Shown: piece by piece, positions 35,579 to 45,558 of the stretch | Numbering within the stretch: the first letter of the stretch is position 1 | Layout of the letters: each line of letters begins with the position of its first letter | Assembly (NCBI GenBank): GCA_037576195.1 | Contig: CM075102.1 | Location: 46,434,745 to 46,498,744 of the forward strand | DNA from: Phytoseiulus persimilis | Taxonomy: Eukaryota; Arthropoda; Arachnida; Mesostigmata; Phytoseiidae | Length of the DNA: 64,000 nt | Reading direction: 5' to 3' | Translations under genes and position numbers: made by a program | Notes under the pieces: generated by a model | Databases searched by the model: none | The model's input: the letters and a program-made list of their open reading frames with translations, nothing else | Told to the model about the DNA's origin: nothing

Positions 35579-36793
35579 TCAATCCCTGTTGAGCCGTTCT
35601 ATAACTTGCATGTACACCGCCTCGAGTTCCTTGTATTCTGCGTCGAGTTTCTCCACGTTGTTCTCCACTAGGTGGAATTCGGGCATCGAAGCCCCGTCTT
35701 TCTTGAAAGCTTTCTTGGCTTTCTCGATGTTGATTTGTTCCTGTCGATTCGTTGCGTTGAGCCGATTTTTTACGTCGAGCCGATATTTTTTATACTCCGA
35801 AGCACTTTTCCTGGGAGTATTCTTCAGCCTGAGAATTTCGTAAACCCGTCGAGCCTGTCGACGACCGATCTTGAACTTCTCTTTCGCTTCAGTTCTCATA
35901 TCGTCCGTGTAACCTTTCTGCAGCTTAGCAGCATGGAACGATGAGAGTTTTTGACAATTTTTACAGTCAAGAAAATCTCGGATTCGAGTCAACTCGTCCG
36001 ATGGATCTTCAAAGGTGATGTCGACGACATCGGAGCGAGACCAGTAGTGATGGTAGACGGCTAGTAAAAGCTTGCTGCCAAGGCCCTTCCTCTGGAACGG
36101 GGGCAGAACAAGAATCTGGGAAACTCTCGGACGCTGTTTGTCAGGGTACGCCCAGTATTTGTAGACTGTACAGTAGCCACAAAAGGTATACCAAGTCTCG
36201 CCGCCAATGATTCTTTTTTCGTATAGCACAAATGAATTCCAGTTGATGTCCTCGGTGTCTATGTATGAGGCTCCATCAATGAACCACATCACGAAAGACT
36301 CCATCCGAATGTGGTATTTCCTGTACTTCTCTTCGGACACGAGGTTGTGATAGATTTCGTACGTGACCCCGTCGTCAGTTTTCCACTGATGTTGGAGAGT
36401 TCCAAGTGGCCGGAACTTCGGTTCCAGGGTCTCTATTTTTGAGCTGAACACGTCGAGACTGGTGTGGAAATCATTTTCAGGAAGCTTCGAGCCGATGATC
36501 TCCATGATATCATCGGGGGCAACGCCCTGAGACTTCTTCGTGGAAATTTTCTCCGTGTATTTCTCCCCGAGGAAGATCTCCAGGCTCGCAGCCCCGAAGA
36601 AGAGCTGGACCGTGAGATCTCGGTAGCCAAAAATTGACTCGCCATCGCCGAAGAACTGGTGCGACATCTCGGGATTGAAAGTTCCTTCATCTTTCTCTAT
36701 GTCTTTCGCCGTGTGAACAAGACGAAACTCAACCACTTCATTCGCGTCGACGACATACTGGGACAGGAGATCTTTCTGAACAGCAACGTCCAT
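35579..36793 (-). CDS. HAT1: Histone acetyltransferase type B catalytic subunit, single exon, 404 aa
   Basis: GNAT-fold enzyme that acetylates newly made histone H4 (Lys5/Lys12), with the RbAp46/48 chaperone, before histones are deposited. The reading frame is uninterrupted. The first ATG in the frame is at 36793; an upstream extension would need a TTG start. Landmarks matching human HAT1 are the N-terminal HAT1 domain (HQFFGD at about 45-50, FGYRDL at about 55), MWFIDGASYID, YPDKQRPRVSQ, acetyl-CoA loop FQRKGLGSKLL (about 233-243), DITFEDPSDEL with the presumed catalytic Glu262, and the C-terminal helix pattern KFKIGRRQARRVYEILRL. Length is close to the usual ~420. No intron interrupts the gene, unlike its neighbours SSADH and canopy, so an old retrocopy that replaced the parent, or wholesale intron loss, is possible. 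All landmarks are intact, so it looks functional. An AATAAA motif lies only about 17 bp past the stop. Confidence 0.96.
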   Translation of the reverse strand: MDVAVQKDLLSQYVVDANEVVEFRLVHTAKDIEKDEGTFNPEMSHQFFGDGESIFGYRDLTVQLFFGAASLEIFLGEKYTEKISTKKSQGVAPDDIMEIIGSKLPENDFHTSLDVFSSKIETLEPKFRPLGTLQHQWKTDDGVTYEIYHNLVSEEKYRKYHIRMESFVMWFIDGASYIDTEDINWNSFVLYEKRIIGGETWYTFCGYCTVYKYWAYPDKQRPRVSQILVLPPFQRKGLGSKLLLAVYHHYWSRSDVVDITFEDPSDELTRIRDFLDCKNCQKLSSFHAAKLQKGYTDDMRTEAKEKFKIGRRQARRVYEILRLKNTPRKSASEYKKYRLDVKNRLNATNRQEQINIEKAKKAFKKDGASMPEFHLVENNVEKLDAEYKELEAVYMQVIERLNRD

Positions 36794-37539
36794 ACCTTCG
36801 GAACTGAAATTTTCCAAGTAGCTTTAATGAGTGGCCTTGACATGGTGGACAGGGCTCAACGCAAATCCAGTTCAGGAACTGTCAGCTCTTGAACTGAACC
36901 TCACAGGGTTTGATAGGGCACTTGAATGAATCAGAGCGGCCAATGGGGGGGGGGGGGCTTCAAACAAGCGTCATCTCGAGCGAAATACCATTCGGGAACA
37001 AAAACCATCGAGGCCATTCGATACGTACGGTTCAGTAGTGGAGTTATGAAGTCACGTCAGGACCTGTCAAATCCTTGACTAACTGTACCAAACACAACCG
37101 AAACTCATGCAGCTTTGCCTTGTGTTGCTTTGGAACGCGACGGGCTGTGTGTTTTTGGCGGGAAACGTCGAACCGGCGTAGAGGAGACAAGCGACGAGAG
37201 GGTACTGGCCAGAGGCTCTCGGAGCTCGACGACTCGACACGGATTTGGACGTAGATACAAGGCTCGTCAGGGTAGTCCTTCTGGTTCCCAAGTGTTTCCT
37301 TCGCGCTTTCGCTAATATCTTTCGGATGTAGTCGAAGAGTTTGCAGCGAACCTTCTCTGAGATCAGCTGATCAAGCCTCTCCGACACGAGAGGGAGCCCT
37401 CATCGCGTTTCTGCGGAGGAGAGGAGGAACGACCGCCGCCGACGAAACACGGAGCCGTCAATCGACTTGATAGATACGTCCTTCTGAAATTATCGCCATA
37501 GAGTACACGCCTCACGTTCTTTATTCGCCTCGTCGAAAC
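36794..37539. other. Divergent intergenic region between HAT1 and SSADH
   Basis: 747 bp shared by two genes that start in opposite directions; contains the 13-base G run. A minus-strand frame (37387-37079) with SERLDQLISEKVRCKLFDYI is open but has an in-frame stop just upstream and no ATG. Confidence 0.4.
36945..36957. repeat. Poly(G) tract, 13 bases
   Basis: Run of 13 G about 150 bp upstream of the HAT1 start, in the HAT1-SSADH intergenic region. Confidence 0.95.
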
Positions 37540-39973
37540 ATGATCAGTGGCGTGAGTATATAGCGTAACGCTGTAGAACTTTGGAGAAAGTGAGTGTTCT
37601 CTCTTGGAGTGAGAGTACTGAATGTTTTATTTCAGACTTATCTCAAATCCGCGCAGTTGTTTCTCTGTGATAGGGTGCTCTTCGCGTCTTCAGTTTGATT
37701 ACAGATCCATGAGCCTTCAGTGACGAACCTAGGAATCTAACAGGACTTTGGACGGACCTTACAGGCATTATTCTCAACGTGTCGTCGAGGCTACCTGATA
37801 AGACATGCATCCAGTTTTATGCGGAACCAGGCTTATATCGATGGCCATTGGGTCGATGCCTCAAGCAAAGCAACCTTTCCGGTGAGTTCCGCAGTACTTC
37901 CAGCAATCGAAGCATGAGCTGTATCCGTTCGTTGAGTGCGCTCGGTCGAATATTATATTGTGGGGTGCCGGTCACGGTAACGTTCTGAGAAGTTCACTAT
38001 TCCGAAGCTCGTACTCACAATTTCCTTCTCACAGGTCTTCAATCCTTCCACGAACGAAGAGATCATCAGCGTGTCGGACTGTTCCAGTGAGGACGTGGAT
38101 AAGGCAGTCAAAGCTGCTTCAACGGCATTTGAAACCTTCAGTCAAACATCTGCGAAAGAAAGAAGCGTTCTTTTGAGGAAGCTTTTCGATCTACACAATG
38201 CTCATCAGAAGGTGAGGCCAACGGTCTCGTAACGGTGAAGAGATCTCACTGCGTCAATCCGGTCAGCAACAGTCATTGATTGACAGAGTGACGGGTTGAC
38301 CCTAGACCATGATCATGCTATCTTTGAACGCTATGAACCTCATTTGATGTGAACTTCCAGGAGCTTGCAGAATTGATAACACTCGAAAATGGCAAGCCGC
38401 TCAAAGAGGCAATGGGTGAGATCGCCTACGGAGCCTCGTTTCTGGAATGGTTCTCCGAAGAAGCCAGACGAGTTTACGGCGATATTATCCCAGCGAATAC
38501 AACTGATCGAGAGATTTTCGCCATAAAACAACCCATCGGCGTAGCTGCCATAATAACGCCGGTGAGTGGGCAAAATCTCCGCCATTGTTGGAGTCTGAGT
38601 GGGTTCATATCGGCCTCATCGTCAAGTTTTCGACATCGGAGATCGAGCCAGTCACGGCTCCATAGCTCCGTCAATCGGCTTCGGACATGACTAATCGAGA
38701 TGCGCCTCTCAGTGGAACTTCCCAAACGCCATGATCACTCGGAAAATCGCTGCTGCTCTAGCAGTGGGTTGCACCTGCGTAATAAAACCGGCCGAAGACA
38801 CTCCCCTATCGGCTCTGGCCATCGCTGATCTGGCGGAAAAAGCGGGATATCCGAAAGGAGTCATCAACGTCCTCCCAGCATCACGAGCGAATACACCCCA
38901 GGTCGGAAACGGACTGGCGAATCATCCTGGCGTGCATGCTCTCAGTTTCACAGGCAGCACTCAAGTCGGCAAGGTATTCATGCTCTCTTTCAATTAGTTG
39001 TCAGATCACCTGACTGATACCGATTCAGCTCCCTCGGTGATTCGTCGGGATAACTGATGGAAATCGATGGAGATTTCGTTCCGAGATGAGGACCATGTTT
39101 CACATCGCTTCCAGCTGCTCCTGATACAGAGTGCATCGACTGTCAAGAAAGTCTCGCTCGAGTTGGGTGGCAACGCGCCTTTTATCGTTTTCGATTCTGC
39201 CGACATCGACAAAGCCGTGCAGGGGCTGATGGGAGCTAAGTTCAGGAATACCGGACAGACGTGTGTCGCTGCGAATCGTATTTTCGTTCAGTCAAAAATT
39301 TATGAGGCTTTCCTGGGTGAGTAGTCTGCCTTCCAGAAGCGTCGCACGGAGTCACGATATCCTCCCGAATGATGTACCCGATACATTTATCCAAGCTCAT
39401 GGGTATCGCGGGTCATGACTCAGCTTTTATTTACGTTTTCTAGAAAAAATGAAGACCACCATGGAAGAACAGCTCCACGTGGGTGATGGCTTCGAAGACA
39501 TCTCAACATGCGGACCTCTGATCAATGCGAGGGCAGTGGAAAAAGTCTCCCAGCACCTAGAAGACATACGCAACAAGGGAGGCAGGATAGTTCTCGGAGG
39601 AAGCATCAAAGACAATTTCGTGGATCCCGTCCTCGCAGCCGACGTCACTGCGGAGATGCTGGTCAGCCACGAGGAAACGTTCGGACCATTGTTGGCTGTG
39701 GCTCGTTTCGACACTGAAGAGGAGGTTCTGAAAGCGGCGAACGACACTGAATATGGCTTAGCCGGGTACTTTTTCTCTCAAGATGTAAGCCAGATTTTCC
39801 GAGTCGCGAAGAAACTACAAGCTGGAATGGTCGGAGTGAATGAGGGTCTCATTTCAACACCACAAGCGCCTTTTGGTGGTGTGAAACAGTCCGGCATCGG
39901 GAGGGAGGGCTCCAAGTATGGGGTGGATGAGTATACAGAAATCAAATATATATGCTTGGGCGGATTGACCTAA
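37540..39973 (+). CDS. ALDH5A1: Succinate-semialdehyde dehydrogenase (ALDH5A1 family), seven exons, 499 aa
   Basis: Oxidises succinate semialdehyde to succinate with NAD+, the last step of GABA degradation, normally in mitochondria. Exons: 37540-37551, 37765-37881, 38035-38211, 38361-38561, 38713-38973, 39115-39316 and 39444-39973; all GT-AG, total 1,500 nt. Visible landmarks are [29 protein letters not shown], the WNFP oxyanion Asn171, KPAEDTP, SFTGST, ELGG with general-base Glu272, GQTCV with nucleophile Cys306, EETFGP and the family ending GREGSKYG. The order and wording follow human ALDH5A1 closely, so this is SSADH rather than another aldehyde dehydrogenase. The first exon would code only M-I-S-G; it is chosen because its GTGAGT donor and phase join exon 2 cleanly and give an Arg-, Ser- and Leu-rich N-terminus suited to mitochondrial import. 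The alternative start is the Met at about residue 23 in exon 2. A poly(A) signal lies about 185 bp after the stop. Confidence 0.95.
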
Positions 39974-40156
39974 GTGATTGATCTTCAAAAATCTCATCGG
40001 TTTCGCTGAGCTGTGTCTTCCAATGTATGCGGGTATCCTCGACTCTGAACCCCGCACTCGTGCAGCGAATGTCGTGGGGTTGGAACCTATATTACTGTTT
40101 CATTCGAGTTCCAGCTCTCTGCGATATGTTCGAGCGGGATTGAGTCGGGATATCCC

Positions 40157-40162
40157 AATAAA
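40157..40162 (+). terminator. Poly(A) signal of the SSADH gene
   Basis: AATAAA about 185 bp after the SSADH stop codon, in the right direction, with no other transcript end nearby. Confidence 0.6.
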
Positions 40163-40328
40163 TATTTGAGAATCATATTATCCACAATTTTAAGCAGAGC
40201 AGGAGTATTTTCCCCATTCGAAATATTATTCTGAGGCTGACACTCGCAAGTTGTTCGCTTCAACTAGAGAGAATGGCGACGATGAACGAATTGTCGATTC
40301 CTAATGAACCAAGTTAGGAAACGAACAA

Positions 40329-40651
40329 TTAATCAGCATCTTCCTTCATGAGGTTCTCTGTTAACGGTCGACCCCAGCCGTCGGACCAGAGATTCGCACC
40401 AGGAGGGAGATTCCGGATCGAAGAGCGAATAGTTTCGGAATTCTCTTGGAATAGTTCAGCCTCCGAGCCGGGGGACGAGGACACGGCGGTCCTGACTTGG
40501 ACCCCAGGAGCGCCGCTCAGGAAATGATCCACCATTCTCAAGCTTCGGATCGTCCCATTCTGATACTCTGAGGATTTCCTCCTGATAGTCAGTGACGACC
40601 AACGGGCCACGGACCTCAGTATAATGATTCTTCAGACGCTCGGCTCCGTGC
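40329..40651 (-). other. Candidate short minus-strand gene or gene relic
   Basis: An ATG at 40651 opens MHGAERLKNHYTEVRGPLVV and TDYQEEILRVSEWDDPK in one frame. A second frame from about 40562 carries RMVDHFLSGAPGVQVRTAV and ANLWSDGWGRPLTENLMKE to a stop at 40329. Both look protein-like and overlap, so there is either a small intron I cannot place or an old frameshift. It starts just past the SSADH 3' end and is convergent with it. No family is recognised. Confidence 0.25.
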
Positions 40652-40999
40652 ATTGGCCGGAACGGTTTTCAAGGGCGCCGAAATTGAGGAGGAAGATTCC
40701 CGGAGAATTTTGTCCCCACCGAAACGTTCCTACAAGCGTGTTGCATTCAACGCCGACGATTGGAAGTCAGGAAACTCCACAAAGAGATCAATGATTTCGT
40801 CGGCGATCGACCGAGTTCCGGGTTCGTGTCGAAGAAGAGTCCCCGAGTAATCTTTCTTCAAAATGCTCCTCGGAGTCTCAACCTTCGGATGCCTCACGCC
40901 GAACGGGTCGCGAATTGCCGCCGAACATCAACGAGGCGGAGTAGTTTCAACTGAATACAGTGTGTTCGGCCGAAGACACTCAATCTGCCGTATCTCGAC

Positions 41000-43000
41000 C
41001 AAATTTCTCGAATGCCAGTATTTTTCAGTCGCTGGTGGATCATTTTGGGGTTCCCAGGAAAGCACGCTCATAATGAGCAGCTTCAAACACCATTTTTCCC
41101 CCCGATCTGAAACGCAGGAGAAGGAGAGAACGGAGGGGGAACTATGGCCTCAGTTCTCAACTCTCCGACCTTCCACTATATTTTAGAGCTGGTTGCGATT
41201 GCGTCGAGCCCTTCAGAAAATGGATCGAAAACATTCCTCTTCGGCTGGAACCCACTGCCTTCAGACGATAATGAATCGCTTCGTAAACTTTTCGTGGCGA
41301 TCTGTGACCCGTTCCACGCACGATATCGGAGAGTTGAGAGTCCAAGACGCATTTTGAAGAGAGTGGCCGGGAACTCATAATGGAGTTACGTTGCGGCGAA
41401 GTTTTGGTGACTCAGTGGAATCCATGTCTCGCTCATGATGAATCCCCCCGTTATTACTTCAGTGCGGGAACGAATCTGGGCACAGGATGAGGAGTTCGGG
41501 AGACTGAGCTACTTTTGGTGAGAAGGAATCTTGAACGCGAACTCTTGACGAAAAACACATTCCAGAGCCCGGAAGTTCGTAAGATCAACGGAACTTGTTC
41601 TTCAGTCGACCAACATTCGCTCCGATGAAGGAGGAATTAGAGCGATTTCTCGGACTTCCAGAAACCCTTTCCGTAATCTAGAACCTCAGAGGGGACATTC
41701 TGGTGAAGGCCTTCCTCAAAAATCTCCGTTCCCAACTTCCGGCCTTCGCGCGCCGGTGGTATAGGGCTCGCGGGGTGGCAGACCGATTCCGGCGCGGCTT
41801 CTCAGAATCCAATCGACACTGGAACTGAACGGACGAGTTCCGATGACCTACTCCTGTAGGTCGAGGCAGAAATGTCAATCGATACACACCCTATCGTGCG
41901 CGATTACAGAATTCCAGACCAGACACATTAGCATCCGCATCGGCGTTCCGCATTAGAATTTCTGGATGGAGCCGCTGGATAAAAATTGCTGCTACATGTT
42001 TTCACTAAAGCTGTAGATATACGCCGGCAAACATTAGCTTCTACCACAACACGACTGAGGGATGCGGTCCGGCCCGGGCAAAGCGAGCTGTTTGTGAAGA
42101 AAACCGCGAGAGCTGGGAAAAGTTTTTCCTCCGAAAACTATGCTCCAGTGCTCCACAGGACGACGCATCCAGCAATGCCAGCAATTAGCATTTCGCAAGG
42201 GGCATCCTGTTCGCTCGGTAATTTGACGCCGCGTCCGGCAGGCGAGACTCAACTAGAGCTGCGTCTTCTCTGGAGAAAACGGCGGATTTTCCCGCCTGAG
42301 GGAGAGCTCGGGATAGTCGACGAATCTCGGCGCTCAACTACCTTTGCTTCGAGAACTCATGCGTACAATAGTTCAGGGAACACTTGGTGCATCTTTTTAC
42401 AGCTAAAACCGCGATCGGAGGGCTTGCACGTAGCATTTACGACGGAGGCGCGAGTGTCCCTAGAGAACAGATCGTTGCTCGCATGGAATGTTCGTATCGA
42501 AGAAGCTCATCTGTAAAAAGACAACCTAGTCTGTCTCTGCTTTGCGAGGTTCAGAAACGGCGGCATCTGGCGTCTTGCGGCGCAGCTGTTGTGTCCGTTA
42601 GAGCAGTGTTTCCCGACTGTTGACAGTTGGCCGTTCTCGTGTGACCAGCGATTCTCTCGGGGGTCACGGGACTCCAAGAGCTCTTCATGCCATCAAACTG
42701 AGAGTCCCATCTCGAATCCAGGATCTGAAACCTGACGATCTGTGGGATCGACATCGAGTAGAACAGCGTGCGAATCAGCCGTCAATACTTCCACCGCTCA
42801 CATCGGAAGCCGTTTCCCGCGTAAAATGCTCAACGCGTCTTTGCGCGAGAATCTTCCGGGGAATCGCTAGAATTTCAATTGCCCCGAAAGCCGGGCGGAC
42901 TCCGGTGTTCGGGCGTCGTACCATCGATCGACGATATCCTCTTGAGAAATTCGCATCGCCAGCTAATTGAAATTCCTCCGACACTCCTCGGCTTTAATCT
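41000..43000. other. Unassigned stretch
   Basis: A 176-codon plus frame (41986-42516) is open but has no recognised domain and no support from splice sites. Nothing else is seen. Confidence 0.35.
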
Positions 43001-43263
43001 CCGTAACCTCTATAGAATATCGGCTTCACGATGTATCTTTCCCTGAGAGCTGTCCCCACAGCAGCAGCATCAGAGGTTTTGCAGACTGGCGTGTGAGAAA
43101 TGCGACTCGCCGTCAAACTGTGACCTTCGGGGAGCTAATTTGAAGTCTGAAGGGGACGATAGCTGCGGCCCGCTTGGGCCAGCATGAGCTGAGCAGAACG
43201 GAGAAGAATTGATACCTCCGTGCCTTCCTGCCTTCCTGCCTCCCCTGCCAGCAGAGCTTGGAA

Positions 43264-43734
43264 ATGCCACATTTGATTGAAAAACCGGGAGTCTTGCACT
43301 TGGAGATGGAGAAAAGTCCCCTGAACTTTCAATGGGACGCATGCTGGGGATGGCAGAGCGCATCCTCTGAGCGACAATACAGTTTGCTCGCCGTAGAATC
43401 GGAATTCGGAAGTTGCTATGCAGCGATTTCGGGTGGACGAATTGATCGTCCGGAACATCGAGAACCAATGATGCTGTTCTGTGGAAACCTCAATACGACC
43501 ACCCCAGCCACTGGTTTTCATAATGCACTCGAAGATTATTCGAAAATCGAAAACCAGTCGGCAATATTGTGTTTTGTGCGGCGTATGACGCAAGACGGAA
43601 GAGGGCGTTTCAGACTGCTCGAAGATGCTCGTGTGCTCATGATTTACATGGAATCTGTCTTTGAGAATTTCAACAAGGTCAGAGCCGAACTGAAGCTCGA
43701 AAGAGCTTCCGAGCACTTTTGCCTGAGGGCCTAA
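43264..43734 (+). CDS. Hypothetical intronless ORF, 156 aa
   Basis: ATG-initiated frame with protein-like composition (FQWDACWGWQ, FGSCYAAISGGRIDRPEHRE, CFVRRMTQDGRGRFRLLEDA, ESVFENFNKVRAELKLERA). No domain is recognised. The opposite strand is also open for 262 codons across the same stretch (43923-43135) but lacks a good composition and a clear start. It could be an orphan gene, a decayed transposon piece, or chance. The surroundings are repeat-rich and no splice or poly(A) signals support it. Confidence 0.25.
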   Translation: MPHLIEKPGVLHLEMEKSPLNFQWDACWGWQSASSERQYSLLAVESEFGSCYAAISGGRIDRPEHREPMMLFCGNLNTTTPATGFHNALEDYSKIENQSAILCFVRRMTQDGRGRFRLLEDARVLMIYMESVFENFNKVRAELKLERASEHFCLRA

Positions 43735-44660
43735 AATGAGGGCTAAGTGATGTTGGATCCCAAGGAGCATGTGCCCTAGAATATCCATAGAACTGTTTGT
43801 TGAGCTCATCCTGTTCTTACGAGACGATGTATAAGTGCTGCATCTAGCGGAAACTCGAGATTCCGTGGAATTTCCGCCCATGGACGGCAAGGCCGTATCC
43901 AAACGATTCGATCGATTACCCAAGCTGAGGGAATGTGAAAGACCTCCAGCAACCCTGATGAGATGAGGTTCTTCGCCTGGATAAGTCAGTCCTCCCTAGC
44001 TTCAATCGCGTCGGGGAGAGCGCAAGCAGAGCCACGGGAGTTCTATGTGCCTCTGTGATCCAGTCATGACTCAATATCCAAAGTCAAGCTCACGCACGAA
44101 GGACGTAAAGTTCGCTTCCAATCATCGTAACAATTCAAATGATAAAACAGCATGGTTGGTTATTTGGTTGACACTCCGACCAAGAACTTACTCCGGCAAA
44201 GCCTTGTATGAAGGAACTGAGCGCTGAGCTTGACACACAGTCTCAACACCAATGAATATCCCCAAGGCTCATAACATCATATCATCCCCCACGCGAGTGA
44301 GCGTATGGACTGGTGTACCGTACGATACGCATGAGAAAGTACAATTAGTAATGAATTTCCTTTCTTCTGGGTCGTGCGAAGTTTACTTTTCCTCTCGTGG
44401 CTCTCCTGTATTTTCTTCATTTAGACACGCATTCAAACGGGCAAACCACTGCCTGGGAGCGGAGAAGTGATTCAAGGTCGTTGATACGATGTCTCGCTAC
44501 CACGAAGAGATTCCGCCGGTGCAGGAAGCCTCGGTGAGAGAAGATTCCGCTGCAGAATGTCCGTGCATCCTTCCTCTCAGGACGGTGGGTTCTAATATCC
44601 CTAATATTTCCAATGAGCCAAGCTCATAAACGACGGATGATTCGCTCCCGATGTCAACGG

Positions 44661-44960
44661 GATTCGGGGCCAATCTGACCATAGTTTTTACAAGTCTGGA
44701 GGGGTGATTCCGGGACATATCTGACCATAGTTTTTAAAAGCTGGAGGGATTATGCAGGGACCGATCTGACCATACTTTTCAAAAGCTGGAGGGGTGGTTC
44801 CGGGACCAATCTGACCATACTCTTCCAAGTCTGGAGGGGTGATTTCGCGGCCAATCTGACCATACTTTTTACAAGTCTGGAGGGATGATTCCGGGACATA
44901 TCTGACCATACCTTTGGGAGTCTGGGCGGGTAATTCCGGGATCGATCTGACCAAACTTTT
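44661..44960. repeat. ~45-bp minisatellite array 1, about seven units
   Basis: The core CAATCTGACCATAC recurs about every 45 bp, followed by TTTT(C/A)CAAGTCTGGAGGG and GTGATTCCGGGAC. Units are 45-46 bp and moderately diverged. The array abuts the 0.6-kb element copy B. A chance open frame on the minus strand follows the unit because the period is near a multiple of three; it is not considered coding. Confidence 0.9.
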
Positions 44961-45558
44961 GGGTGTCTGGGCGGCTGATTCCGTGTATTCCACGGCTCAG
45001 AATATGATTTTCCCTGGCTCGGGGCCTTCCACCATCAAATATTCCGGAGTTTGAGCATGAAACTCGATGAATTCAGGGTGACCAACGACAGTTTTTTAGT
45101 TTTTTCACCTTGGTCCCTCAAATACTTTTTTGATCTATCTATCGCATTGTGCTCGCACTGAAGGGGGGCATAATATGACACAAACTAGAAAGTGGTCAAC
45201 CTCCAGGAAGTGGGTTAGAAACATTCACTTTGAAGATGGTCATTTTGAAGGCATTAAAATTGATCGTGGGAAAACTCTGACGGACGCATCGGAAAGCTGG
45301 ATTCACGAGCTTTCCAAAACCCACTTTATGAGCTCCGAACTCCTTCAGATAACGGAGATATGACCATTTTAAGTTTCCAAATCTCGCTCGGTTTTCATCG
45401 GTCCAGGAGATGTTTCATGCTATAAAAAAAACCAAGGCAGCTAAGACCCCGCCGACTGGACAGAAAGTGTTCTCTTGGGATGGGGTATCCACAACAATAT
45501 ATCTCATTCGAATCCCTGACCCAAGGCCAAAAGTGCCGAAGAACTGCCGAGACCCTTT
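44956..45558 (-). repeat. 0.6-kb dispersed element, copy B (inverted)
   Basis: Inverted relative of copy A at 31744-32350, 12.6 kb away. At its 44956 end it continues without a break into a seven-unit minisatellite, whereas copy A does not. The paired ends and the equal lengths (603 and 607 bp) mark the element boundaries well. Confidence 0.85.

Noticed and set aside
37079-37387. Minus-strand frame upstream of SSADH as a divergent gene
   Set aside because: An in-frame stop lies just upstream and there is no ATG; the only nearby acceptor would include the stop.
44688-44993. Minus-strand open frame with a repeated peptide
   Set aside because: It is the translation of the ~45-bp minisatellite, whose period is close to a multiple of three.
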